A stretch of DNA of 64,000 nucleotides from Thiohalobacter thiocyanaticus (lineage in GTDB: Bacteria; Pseudomonadota; Gammaproteobacteria; Thiohalobacterales; Thiohalobacteraceae): NCBI RefSeq assembly GCF_002356355.1, contig NZ_AP018052.1, positions 682,001 through 746,000 of the forward strand, given 5' to 3'. Below are positions 18,014 to 27,700 of this stretch, in pieces; the first letter of the stretch is position 1, and every line of letters begins with the position of its first letter. The position numbers and the translations under genes are program-made. The notes under the pieces are model-generated. The model worked only from the letters and a program-made list of their open reading frames with translations. It had not been told where the DNA came from and made no database searches.

Positions 18014-19024
18014 ATGCGTATAACTTCAAACTGGCGAGCCCTGCTGATACCGGTTCTGAGCCTGGCGCTGGCGGGGTGCATGGCGGGTGTGTTCTCTTCC
18101 AACGCGGGTATTCCCGCCACCGTGATTCACGCCGGCGTGCACAGCGGCGGCAGTGCCCTGGCCTTCAACCCGGACGAGACCCTGCTTGCCTCCGGCGGCT
18201 GGGCGGGGCGGCTGCACCTCTGGTCGCTGCCCCGCGGCACACGCCGGGCAAGCTGGCAGGCCCATGCCGGCAGCATCAACGGTCTGGCCTTTCTGCGGGA
18301 CGGGGCCATGCTGGTCTCGGCCGGTTACGATGGCCGCATCCTGGTCTGGGATCTGCAGGCCGGAAGCCACAGGGCCTGGCATACCGAATCGCCAGTGACC
18401 AGCCTGGCCGTGGATGCCGCACGGGGTCTGCTGGCGAGCGGACACGACGATGGGCGGGTAACGTTGTGGCGAATCCGGGATGGCCGGAGTCTGGAGCGTG
18501 AAGGCCAGAGGCGGCTGCACAGCCGGCGGGTGCGCGGTCTGGCCTGGCATCCAGTGCGGCTCGAACTGGCCACGAGCGGCAGTGATGGTCGGGTGATGCT
18601 CTGGCGCCTGCCCGGGGATGTGGTTGAGTTGCCGCCACCCTCGACCTATTCCCGCTCCCTGGCCTATAGCCGCGATGGCCGCGCCCTGTTCGGCAGCGGC
18701 TGGTTCCGCCTGTTTCGCTGGGAGTTGGAGGGACGCACGCTGCGCGAGCTCCCCACCGCGCACAGAGGCATCATCAATTCCATCGGTTTCGGCGGCGAGG
18801 ATCGCTATCTGGCCAGTATCAGCCGGCAGACGGACAGCGCGGTCTATTTCCTGGATCCGGAGACCGGTGCGGTCATCAAGCGCTTTCAGCGCCATGAATT
18901 GTGCGGGGGATTCGTGGCGGTTTCGCCTTATGGCCGTTACCTGGCCACTACGAGCGATGATGCCAGTGTGAGGATCTGGGATCTGCGGCAGGCGCCGCAG
19001 TCCGCCGGGGGCAGGGGGGACTGA
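18014..19024 (+). CDS. WD40-repeat lipoprotein
   Basis: 336 residues with a lipobox (LIPVLSLALAGC) and about seven WD40 blades. Each has the GH/SxD-x-WD rhythm: LLASGGWAGRLHLWSLP, LVSAGYDGRILVWDLQ, LLASGHDDGRVTLWRI, LATSGSDGRVMLWRLP, LATTSDDASVRIWDLR. It is predicted to be an envelope-anchored scaffold for protein contacts; no enzymatic residues are apparent. Bacterial WD40 lipoproteins are known but have no uniform role. Alternative GTG starts exist slightly upstream, but ATG 18014 gives a proper signal. Confidence 0.88.
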   Translation: MRITSNWRALLIPVLSLALAGCMAGVFSSNAGIPATVIHAGVHSGGSALAFNPDETLLASGGWAGRLHLWSLPRGTRRASWQAHAGSINGLAFLRDGAMLVSAGYDGRILVWDLQAGSHRAWHTESPVTSLAVDAARGLLASGHDDGRVTLWRIRDGRSLEREGQRRLHSRRVRGLAWHPVRLELATSGSDGRVMLWRLPGDVVELPPPSTYSRSLAYSRDGRALFGSGWFRLFRWELEGRTLRELPTAHRGIINSIGFGGEDRYLASISRQTDSAVYFLDPETGAVIKRFQRHELCGGFVAVSPYGRYLATTSDDASVRIWDLRQAPQSAGGRGD

Positions 19025-19061
19025 CGGGCCCGTATGTGACGGTCGACAGCGGCGGCACCCG

Positions 19062-19256
19062 CTAGCGCGGCGTCACGAAGATCTTCATGATCCGGGCCGC
19101 GAGTTCCCCGTCGGCGGTGATGGCGGCGGTCCATTTGGGCAGCGCCTGGGCGAACCAGATCAGGAACACGACCAGGATGATCTTCCTGCCCCTGGGCAGC
19201 CGCGCGAACCAGGTGCGCAAGGCCGGGCTGTATCTGTGCGGTTCCTGTTCCTGCAT
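19062..19256 (-). CDS. Small single-pass membrane protein
   Basis: 64 residues from the ATG at 19256 (an upstream ATG at 19337 gives 91 residues but overlaps sequence that looks non-coding). Basic N-terminus (HRYSPALRTWFARLPRGRK), one helix (IILVVFLIWFAQALP), and an amphipathic tail. No strong ribosome binding site. Family not recognised; could be a spurious frame. Confidence 0.45.
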   Translation of the reverse strand: MQEQEPHRYSPALRTWFARLPRGRKIILVVFLIWFAQALPKWTAAITADGELAARIMKIFVTPR

Positions 19257-19339
19257 GCGGGCGAGCCGGAATGTGAGGAATAACCAGGCATCGATTGCTG
19301 GTCTTTGTATAGTAGGAAAACTCTGATTATTCCTCATCC

Positions 19340-19385
19340 CGTCATTCCCGCGAAAGCGGGAACCAGGGATTTCAGGGGTATGACG
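19340..19385. repeat. Dispersed palindromic repeat, CGTCATTCCCGCG family (short copy)
   Basis: CGTCATTCCCGCGAAAGCGGG begins an imperfect palindrome closing with ATGACG. Related full-length copies are at 47755-47825 and 61417-61487. The gene-free stretch 19257-19667 holds this repeat and the sigma-54 site at 19609; I see nothing else in it. Confidence 0.8.
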
Positions 19386-19608
19386 AATTAATCAGGGGGT
19401 TCCTCAGGGGGCTCCTGCCGGATCGTCATTGCGGGGAGAGAAGTCATACTGTGGCCTCCGACCGCAGATTCTGTACTACGAGGTTGTTGCCTTGCTCAGG
19501 CCTGCCCGGGAATCTCCGCCGGGTAGAAGTCAGGATATTTTACAGGCGCTTTCCATGTCGGCCCGTCCGGCTGCGCAATATCTTGTTTTTCTGACGAGTC
19601 GTTCGGCA

Positions 19609-19624
19609 TGGCATAAAACCTGCT
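19609..19624 (+). promoter_or_regulatory. Sigma-54 (RpoN) promoter upstream of second PEP-CTERM gene
   Basis: TGGCAT-N5-CTGCT has the -24 GG and -12 GC exactly 12 bases apart, as at 7684-7699. It is slightly less perfect in both boxes. Predicted start near 19635, leader about 33 nt before the ATG at 19668. Confidence 0.7.
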
Positions 19625-19667
19625 AACACATACTTGAGATGATTGGAAAGAGACTGAGGCCACGATC

Positions 19668-20417
19668 ATGAATCCATGTGAATCGGTGAGACCCCGAACC
19701 GGCGCCACGGCTGCCGGCAGATGTCTGCTGTGTGCGGCCGTGCTGGCGGGCCTGGCGTCCTACAGTACCCTGTCGCAGGCGGCGTTCATCCTCGAAATCG
19801 ACACCGACGGTCTGGATGACGGGGCGGTGAACTACAACTCCGGGTTCAGCTACGGGGGCGATACGACGACCGCGTCATCGAGTGTCTCTTCGGCGGCCTA
19901 CGGCGCCAGTGGTGGCGACAGCATCTTCGGCGGTGACGGCGTGTTCGATCCGGACACCTATCTTTACAGCTACACCCCCGGCACCACGCCTGACAACCTC
20001 GTGATCCCGGCCGGAACCGATCTGGGCGGAGGATATCTTGCCAGCGGCCTGGTCGGCGGCGGTGCCGGGACCTACCGCGTCTATGCCACCTGGCCATTCA
20101 CCACCAATGTCAGCGGCGGCGATACCCGTTACACCATCTCCACCAGCGGTGCACCTGACCTGGTGGTCGAACTGGATCAGAACAACCTGGGCGATGAATG
20201 GATATTCCTGGGGGATATCAGCTACACCGATCTGCTGGCCCCGATCACCGTAACCCAGCAGAGTCAGTCGAACACCTTCGTTTCCATGCGTGCGTACGGC
20301 CTGCTGTTCGAGCAGATCACGCCGCGGTCGACGATCCCCGAGCCCACAACATTCGCCCTGTTCGGGTTGGGGCTGCTCGCGCTCGCCTTCCGGCAGCGGG
20401 GGCGGCTCAGGGGGTAG
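19668..20417 (+). CDS. PEP-CTERM sorting domain protein
   Basis: 249 residues. It has a long signal peptide (CLLCAAVLAGLASYSTLSQA) and an ideal C-terminal signal (IPEPTTFALFGLGLLALAF, then RQRGRLRG), so it is predicted to be cut by an exosortase and delivered to the surface or EPS. The body is a Gly/Ser/Thr/Asp-rich beta domain resembling a carbohydrate-binding or CBM-like fold (TYRVYATWPFTTNVSGGDTRYTI, GDEWIFLGDISY). No catalytic residues are evident. GAGG lies 8 bases before the ATG. A sigma-54 promoter lies immediately upstream. Confidence 0.9.
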   Translation: MNPCESVRPRTGATAAGRCLLCAAVLAGLASYSTLSQAAFILEIDTDGLDDGAVNYNSGFSYGGDTTTASSSVSSAAYGASGGDSIFGGDGVFDPDTYLYSYTPGTTPDNLVIPAGTDLGGGYLASGLVGGGAGTYRVYATWPFTTNVSGGDTRYTISTSGAPDLVVELDQNNLGDEWIFLGDISYTDLLAPITVTQQSQSNTFVSMRAYGLLFEQITPRSTIPEPTTFALFGLGLLALAFRQRGRLRG

Positions 20418-20638
20418 CGGCTTCGGGCCTGGATGAAGCTCCGCCACGTTCCCGGCGGCGCGGGATTGTCGTGGGCTTGTCATGCGGCGGCCAGTGCTTC
20501 CGGGTGCATGAGAAGCTCAGGTGATCGTGTCCATCACCAGAATTCGCTTTCCCGTCTCGACGTTCCGGATTAAATACTCCTCACCCTGTTCTGCAGGGGC
20601 GTTCGTTCCCAACCACCGAGCCAATGAGGGGAAATACC

Positions 20639-20887
20639 ATGTTGCGTCACACCATCACTGCCATTGGGCTGGCAGCATCGTGCGGCAGCGCTGCCGCCAG
20701 CGTCGAGTATCCGGCCTGGCCCGCGGATGCCAAGGATGACAAGGACAGCCGGGTGGTCGCCTTCTACCAGGCCCGCTGTACCGACTGGGCCAACGACAAC
20801 GGCCATCAGGGCGAGGCCCGGCAGCAGTATATGGCCTTCTGCATGCAGCAGATGCCGGTACTGCGGCCGGTCGGGCTCGAGGACTGA
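20639..20887 (+). CDS. Small secreted protein with a Cys pair
   Basis: 82 residues from the ATG at 20639 (GAGGGGA about 7 bases upstream; ATG 20624 overlaps the ribosome binding site). Signal peptide MLRHTITAIGLAASCGSAAA, then a charged ~60-residue domain with two cysteines (ARCTDWANDNG and MAFCMQQM) that could form a disulfide. Family not recognised. Confidence 0.65.
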   Translation: MLRHTITAIGLAASCGSAAASVEYPAWPADAKDDKDSRVVAFYQARCTDWANDNGHQGEARQQYMAFCMQQMPVLRPVGLED

Positions 20888-20933
20888 GCAGCAGATCCGG
20901 GCGCCAGGGACGGCGCTGTCTGAGCCGGTGAGA

Positions 20934-21308
20934 CTATGGGTTGGCTTCCGGCGCCCCGGCCGCCGGTTCCGGGCGATCGGCCTTCTCCCTGACCCATTCC
21001 GAGGCGGCGGTCGCCCCGTCGCGGGTCGCGTCCCAGGCCTGGCGGGATTTCTCGCGGGTCCAGTCAGCGGTTGCGCCGGCGACTTCCCTGGTTTTTTCCC
21101 AGCCCTGCCCGGCCTTCTCGCGGGTGACTTCGACGGCGTGACCGATACCGTCGCGCGTCGCATCCCAGCCGCGGCTGACCGACTTGCTCACGGACGTCAC
21201 GACCCCGTTGCGGTTATCCGATTCGGCGGACGGGGACGGCTGGGCCGCAGCAGCCACGCTGAGGCCGAGGAGCAGGGTGACGAGCAGAGGGCGAATCCTT
21301 CGGGGCAT
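20934..21308 (-). CDS. Secreted LEA-like/11-mer repeat protein
   Basis: 124 residues with a signal peptide (RIRPLLVTLLLGLSVAAAAQ) and a perfect AGGAG ribosome binding site. The mature part is a chain of degenerate 11-residue units, each centred on Trp and charged residues: GWDATRDGIGHAVEV, TREKAGQGWEKTREVAG, ATADWTREKSRQ, AWDATRDGATAASEWVREKA. Such repeats favour amphipathic helices as in LEA-type stress proteins or apolipoprotein-like sequences. A desiccation or envelope-stress role is inferred only. Confidence 0.72.
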   Translation of the reverse strand: MPRRIRPLLVTLLLGLSVAAAAQPSPSAESDNRNGVVTSVSKSVSRGWDATRDGIGHAVEVTREKAGQGWEKTREVAGATADWTREKSRQAWDATRDGATAASEWVREKADRPEPAAGAPEANP

Positions 21309-21584
21309 GATATTCTCCTGATCGGCGTTGCCAGCGCGAAGCTTAGGCCAGTGCGCCCGATGCCGCTGCGATACAGGTCCCATTTCCGGCATTCCGGCGC
21401 GGCAGGGGCGATGTGTATTGATCATGGGATATGAGTCCCGGTTCTCTCATAACAATTATATATGACTTCTTGTATGGGCGTGCCTGCCGCATCGGCTCGT
21501 ATTGAGATGATTCCGGGATGCAATTGCTATCCGTCCTGTTTGTAAGCTACCTTCAGGGTGAGGGCGTACTTAATCGGGGCAGGA

Positions 21585-22490
21585 ATGAGACTGAGAATAC
21601 ACCACGCATCAGTGTTTGCAATGTGCATGCTGCTTGGTGCCTGTGACCGACCCGGCCAACCCGGCTACGAGCCCGACTACGGATCCGAGCCTGAAGCCGT
21701 ACGCCCGGAGTACCTCTTCGGCGTTCATCCTCAACGCAATCCCGCCAAGCTGCACGCAGTCTTCGGCCCGTTGGTGGAATATCTCAATGCCCGGATTCCC
21801 GAGGTGCGTTTCGTCTTCGAGGCCTCCCGCCATTACGACAGCTTCGATGAAAAGATCGCCGCCCGCCATTTCGCCTTTCTGTTGCCCAACCCCTACGAAA
21901 CCCTGCTGGCGATCGATCAGGGCTACCGGGTGTTCGCCAAGATGGGCCGGGACACGGACCTGCGCGGCCTGATCCTGGTGCGGCGCGACAGCGACATCCG
22001 CGAGGTCGCCGATCTCCGGGGCAGGACGGTCAGCTTCCCCGCTCCGACCGCGCTGGCGGCCACCATGCTGCCTCAATATTTTCTCTATAACCGCGGGCTG
22101 GACCCGCACCGTGACATAGAGGTGCGCTATGTCGGCTCGATGGAGTCCTCGCTGCTGAATATCCAGCGCGGCAATGTGGCCGCCGGCACCGTCTATCCGC
22201 CGGCCTGGCGGATGTTTCTCAAGGAGCGCCCGGACCTGGCCGACGATCTGATGATATTGTGGGAGACGGAATTCCTGCCGGACAATTCGGTCATGGCACG
22301 GGACGATGTGCCGCCGGAGCTGGTGGCACGGGTGGCGCAGGCACTGCTCGCAATGCAGGAAGAGCCCGCCGGGCGGGAGGTCCTGGCGAGCATGGATACC
22401 CCTCGTTTCGAGGCCGCGGACAACGCAACATACGATCCTGTGAGAGACTTCATGCAACGCTATCGCGAGGCCTTCGGGTCACAGGAATAA
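21585..22490 (+). CDS. PhnD-like phosphate/phosphonate-type substrate-binding lipoprotein
   Basis: 301 residues from the ATG at 21585 (GGGGCAGGA upstream). Lipobox FAMCMLLGAC. The mature domain has the periplasmic-binding-protein type 2 PhnD/TauA pattern: FGVHPQRNPAKLHAVFGPLVEYLNAR, AFLLPNPYETLLA, VADLRGRTVSFPAPTALAATMLPQYFL and a C-terminal substrate lobe. No ABC ATPase or permease follows. Instead, 16 bp downstream is a HAMP-GGDEF-EAL gene, so it probably acts as a ligand sensor feeding c-di-GMP signalling. The ligand is unknown. Confidence 0.88.
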   Translation: MRLRIHHASVFAMCMLLGACDRPGQPGYEPDYGSEPEAVRPEYLFGVHPQRNPAKLHAVFGPLVEYLNARIPEVRFVFEASRHYDSFDEKIAARHFAFLLPNPYETLLAIDQGYRVFAKMGRDTDLRGLILVRRDSDIREVADLRGRTVSFPAPTALAATMLPQYFLYNRGLDPHRDIEVRYVGSMESSLLNIQRGNVAAGTVYPPAWRMFLKERPDLADDLMILWETEFLPDNSVMARDDVPPELVARVAQALLAMQEEPAGREVLASMDTPRFEAADNATYDPVRDFMQRYREAFGSQE

Positions 22491-22506
22491 CAACACAAGG
22501 GACTTT

Positions 22507-24585
22507 ATGCCGAGCAGATTAGCAAACCGGATGCGGCGCTTCTGGAGCCGCTCGATCCGCCGGCAGCTGATGCTCGGGATCGCCCTGGTGCATGCGGTGC
22601 TGATGAGCATTTTCGTGCTGGATCTGGTCGAGCGGCAGCGCCAGTTCCTGGCGGAGCAGAGCATTGCCCAGGCCAGCGGCCTGGCCAAGACACTGGCCGC
22701 CAACAGCGCCTCCTGGGTGTTGTCCAGCGACCTGGAGGGCCTCAATGAGGTACTGCAGTCCCAGGCCAGTTATCCGGGCCTGCGCTACGCCATGGTGGTC
22801 AGGCCGCACGGCCGGGTCGTGGCGCACACCGACCGCAGCAAGGCGGGGCTGTATCTGCAGGATCGATTGAGCCGGTCGCTGTTCGACGACCGGCCCGAAC
22901 CGCGGCTGCTGCTGGCCAACCGTGAACTGGTGGACACCGCGTATCCCATCGTTGCCAACGGCGAACTGGTGGGCTGGGCCCGGGTCGGCATCAGCCAGAG
23001 TGCCATTACGGCCGGACTGTGGGGGATCACCCGCGACGGTATCCTGTATACGCTGGTGGCGATTCTGGTCGGCTCGGTGTTCGCGTTTCTGATGGCGCGC
23101 GGCCTGACCCAGGGCCTGCAGCGGCTGGTCGTGGTGGCCGACGGTATCCGCGAGGGTCGCCGCGATATGCGCGCCGAGAGCGCCCGCCAGGACGAGATCG
23201 GCCAGCTGGCGAAGAACCTCAATCAGATGCTGGATGCGCTGGCTCAGCGGGAGCGGGATCTGAGCGCGGCCCAGGCCGATGTACAGCATCTCGCCACCCG
23301 CGACACCCTGACCCAGCTGCCCAATCGCCTGCTGCTGATGGATCGGCTGGGACAGGCGATCCTGACCGCGCAGCGCGAGCACCATACGCTGGCATTGCTG
23401 GTGATCGATCTGGACCGGTTCAAGACCATCAATGACTCGCTTGGACACCACATCGGTGATCAGCTGATCCAGCAGGTCGCCGGGCGACTGTCGAACTGCA
23501 TCGGTGCGGGCGATACCCTGGCGCGGCTGGGCGGTGACGAGTTCGTCGTTGTGCGCAGCGAAATCGCGCAGCCGGGCGAGGCCGGACACCTGGCCCAGCG
23601 GATCAACGAGGAACTGCGCCAGCCCTACTGGATCGAAGGCCACGAACTGAACAGTTCCTGCAGTATCGGCATCAGCATCTATCCCGACGACGGCAACGAT
23701 GCCCAGACCCTGCTGCGCAACGCCGACACCGCCATGTATCACGCCAAGGAAGGCGGCCGCGGTGATTTCGAGTTCTTCTCCAGCGACATGAACCGGCGTG
23801 CGGTGCAGCGCCTGAAGCTGGAAAACGAGTTGCGCAATGCCCTGCTGCGCGATGAATTCCGGCTGCTCTACCAGCCGCAGGTGGACATGCGCAGCGGCCA
23901 GGTGGTGGGTGCGGAATCCCTCATCCGCTGGCATCACCCGGAAATGGGCATCGTCGCGCCGACGGACTTCATACCCGTCGCCGAGGACACCGGGCTGATC
24001 CGGGACATCGGCGCCTGGGTGCTGCGCGAGGCCTGCCGGCAGCAGTTGCGCTGGTGCGCCGCCGGACTGCCGCCGCTGCGCATTGCGGTGAACCTGTCCG
24101 TGCGCCAGGTCGAGCCGGGGCTGGTCGATCTGGTGTCCCGGGTGCTGTCCGATACCGGGCTGGATGCGCGTTACCTCGACCTGGAGATCACCGAAAGCCT
24201 GTTGATGCACAATCTCAACGCAAATATCGCCGTTCTGCGCCAGGTCAGTGCCTGCGGCGCGCAGATCTCCATGGACGATTTCGGTACCGGCTATTCCTCG
24301 CTGAGCTCGCTCAAGCTGTTCCCGGTGCAGACGCTGAAGATCGACCGCAGCTTCGTACGTGATCTGGTGGATGATCAGGATGATGCCAATATTGTGCGCA
24401 GTATCGTCGCCATGGCCCACAGCCTGGGTCTGCGCATCATTGCCGAGGGGGTGGAGAACGAAGACCAGCTGGGCTACCTGCGCGAACTCGGCTGTGACGA
24501 ATACCAGGGCTACCTGTTCAGTCGTCCGGTGACGGCGGCGGAGTTCCAGACGCTGTTCGCTGGCAGGGCGGAAGGTTCGGCATGA
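22507..24585 (+). CDS. Periplasmic-sensor HAMP-GGDEF-EAL c-di-GMP protein
   Basis: 692 residues. TM helix (~23-43), a ~120-residue periplasmic sensor (residues ~45-168, with RPHGRVVAHTD and ANGELVGWARVGIS), TM (~178-200), HAMP (~200-252), GGDEF (~265-425) and EAL (~435-690). The cyclase motif GGDEF (342-346) is intact. The RxxD inhibitory site is absent (GAGD), so product inhibition is unlikely. EAL reads ESL with MDDFGTGYSSL, KIDRSF and AEGVEN kept. It lies 16 bp after the PhnD-like lipoprotein gene and probably receives its signal. Confidence 0.94.
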   Translation: MPSRLANRMRRFWSRSIRRQLMLGIALVHAVLMSIFVLDLVERQRQFLAEQSIAQASGLAKTLAANSASWVLSSDLEGLNEVLQSQASYPGLRYAMVVRPHGRVVAHTDRSKAGLYLQDRLSRSLFDDRPEPRLLLANRELVDTAYPIVANGELVGWARVGISQSAITAGLWGITRDGILYTLVAILVGSVFAFLMARGLTQGLQRLVVVADGIREGRRDMRAESARQDEIGQLAKNLNQMLDALAQRERDLSAAQADVQHLATRDTLTQLPNRLLLMDRLGQAILTAQREHHTLALLVIDLDRFKTINDSLGHHIGDQLIQQVAGRLSNCIGAGDTLARLGGDEFVVVRSEIAQPGEAGHLAQRINEELRQPYWIEGHELNSSCSIGISIYPDDGNDAQTLLRNADTAMYHAKEGGRGDFEFFSSDMNRRAVQRLKLENELRNALLRDEFRLLYQPQVDMRSGQVVGAESLIRWHHPEMGIVAPTDFIPVAEDTGLIRDIGAWVLREACRQQLRWCAAGLPPLRIAVNLSVRQVEPGLVDLVSRVLSDTGLDARYLDLEITESLLMHNLNANIAVLRQVSACGAQISMDDFGTGYSSLSSLKLFPVQTLKIDRSFVRDLVDDQDDANIVRSIVAMAHSLGLRIIAEGVENEDQLGYLRELGCDEYQGYLFSRPVTAAEFQTLFAGRAEGSA

Positions 24586-24734
24586 AGGCAGGGGGCGGGT
24601 ACGGGCGACTGATACGCTGACGGACAGATTTTACATTTCAGAACAAAAATACTGTTGCCCGGCGCCGGGATTACGTGTAATGGAAGCAACATCAGCTGTT
24701 TTCTGGCGATTCATGCCATAGTTGAACGGATAAA

Positions 24735-27700
24735 GTGGCGCATCAAATCGGGGAGGGCATATTGAGCGTGGCCGAGGCCGTCCGGGGCAGCCGGCGGGTG
24801 AACAACGCCGGCACGGTGCTGGTGACCGGCGTACTACTGGTCCTGTTTGCCGCCGGCAATTACCTGTTGCCGCTGAGCCAGGCACAAGTCCACTGGTGGG
24901 CCAACGCATTCTGGACCCTGGGTTCGCTGCTGACGGGGCTGAAATGCCTCGCGGCGGCGCGCGGCGGCGCCGGCCCCATGCGCCGGGCCTGGCTGTTCTT
25001 CGCCCTGGCCTGTCTGTCCTGGTTCGCGGGGATGCTGGTCTGGGATTACCAGGAACTGCTGCTGGGGCGCTATACCCCCTTCCCCTACTGGTCGGACATC
25101 GGTTTTCTCGGCTTCGGCGTACTGATGGCCATCGGGCTGCTGTTCTACAATGCAGCCAGTTCGCGGATGCCGGTCGGGCTGCTGGAGTTGAGTCAGCTCG
25201 GCATCTTCGTCTCCAGCATCCTCATCATCCACCTGGCGGTGTTCGCTGAACCGATCCGCAGGCTTTCCGATCAGCCCGTTGTTCTGTCAGTCGCGCTGGC
25301 CTATCCGGTCATCTACATGGCGCTGTTCGTCTATGCGCTGGCCGTGCTGTGGGGCCGCATGGAAGGCAGGGTGCGTCGCAATATGGGGTACGTCATCGCC
25401 GCGATCGCAACGCACGCGACCGTCAATACCCTGTATGCCTACAGCCTGCTCGATGCCGCCTATGCCGCGGGGCATATCCTGGATATATTCTGGCTGCTGG
25501 GCTTCGGCCTGCTCTATATTGCGGCAGTGGACTTCGGAAGCAACCGGGAGGGGGCGGTCCCTCCCATGTCGCTGCGCCGACAGGTCACGCGTCAGGATCG
25601 GATGGTGCCGGTGCTCGCGCTGGTACTGACCTTCCTTGCCCTGCTGCTGTCCTATCCCGAACTCGATGCCAGGAATTTCCAGCAGCTGCTGATTATGGTG
25701 CTGATCCTGCTCGTGTTCGTGGCCCTGCGCGAGTGGGCCAGCAACGCGCTCGTGCTCAGGCATATCCAGGAGGTCGAGACTTCAGAGGCGAACCTGAGGC
25801 GCTTTTTCGCCATCTCACCGGCGATGGTGTCGATAACACGTGCCGTGGACGGCGCCTTTTACGATGTCAACGAGGCCTTCTGCGTTGCCTGCGGCTATGC
25901 CCGCGAGGAACTGCTCGGAAAAAGCGTGGCTGAACTCGGGCTCTGGCCGGATGCCGATCGGCGCGACAGCATCGTCAATGAGGTCATGGCGAAGGACAGG
26001 GTGGAGGGGCTGGATGTAAGGATGCGCACGCGCGCCGGCGAGGACCGCGAACTGCTGGTTTCCATCGTGCGCATCAGCCTGAATGACGATGCCTATCTGC
26101 TCTCCACTGCGGTCGATGTGACTGACCGCCGGCGGGCCGAGGCCGAGATGAGCAAGCTCTCCAGCGCGCTGGAGCAGACCGCCGATATGGTCATGATCAC
26201 CGACCGCAGCGGGGTGGCCGAGTACGTCAATCCGGCCTTCGAGCAGGTCACCGGCTATACCCGCGACACGATCCTCGGCAGCACGCCGCGGCTGCTCAAG
26301 TCCGGCAAGCAGGGGGGAAGCTTCTACCAGGCGCTGTGGGGGCAGATACTCGCGGGGGAAGTGTTCAATGATGTCCTGGTCAACAAGCGCAACGACGGTT
26401 CCCTGTTCTATGAACAGAAATCCATCGCCCCGCTGCGTGACAACGACGGGCGCATCACTCATTTCATCTCCACCGGCCGTGATATCAGCGAGCGCATGCA
26501 GGTCGAGGAGCGGCTGCGCTTCCTTGCTCATCACGACACCCTGACCGAGTTGCCCAATCGTACCCTGCTGCTGGAGCGGCTCGGCCGCAGCCTGGCGGCG
26601 GCGCGTGCTGCCGGGCGGCTGCTGTGCGTGCTGTTCCTGGATCTGGACCGTTTCAAATTCGTCAATGACACCCTGGGCCACGAGGCCGGCGATACGCTGC
26701 TGCGACAGCTGGGCGGCCGGCTGATGCGGGCCCTGCGGGCCCATGACAGCATCGCCCGCTTCGGTGGTGATGAATTCGTCATCGTGGCCGAGAACATCGA
26801 CAATGTCGGCGAGGCCAGGCAGCTGGCCGAGCGCCTGCTGGCCGTGTTCAGGCAGCCCTTCATGATCGACGACAACTCCCTCAACGTGGCGGCGAGTGTG
26901 GGGATCGGGCTGTTTCCCTACGATGGCGAAGATGCCGGCACCCTGCTCCGCCACGCCGATGCCGCCATGTACCGGGCCAAGGAGAGGGGCGGCAACACCT
27001 ATGAGTTCTATGCCGAAGAAATCGGCGCGCACGCCGAGAAACGGCTGCTGCTGGAGAACGAGCTCAGGCGGGCGCTGAACCGGGATGAGTTCGTGCTGCA
27101 CTACCAGCCGCAGGTGGATAGCGCCACCGGCCGCCCCTGCGGCTTCGAGGCCCTGATCCGCTGGCAGCATCCGGAGCGGGGACTGGTGCCTCCGGGGGAT
27201 TTCATTCCCATCCTGGAGGAGACGGGGATGATCGTCGAGGTCGGGGACTGGGTCCTGCAGACCGCGCTTCGCCAGCTGGCCGACTGGCACCGCCGGGGCT
27301 GGGACGGACTGACCATGGCGGTGAACCTGTCCAGCCGGCAGTTCGAGCGCAGCGGCCTGCCGGAGACGCTGGAGCGTGCGCTGAATGAACACGGACTGGA
27401 CCCGGGCGTGCTGGAACTGGAGATCACGGAAGGGACGCTGATGCAGGACGTGGCCTCCACCACCTTCACCCTGCAGCAGCTCAGCCGCAGCGGCTTCGGC
27501 ATCGCGCTGGATGATTTCGGCACCGGCTATTCATCGCTCAGCTATCTGAGTAAGTTTCCCTTTACCACCCTGAAGATCGACCGTGCCTTCGTGCGCGACA
27601 TCCCGGGTGATCCCGATCACACGGCCATCACCCGTGCCATCGTGGCGATGGGGCAGGGCCTGCGATTGCGGCTGGTCGCTGAGGGTGTGGAGACGGAGGA

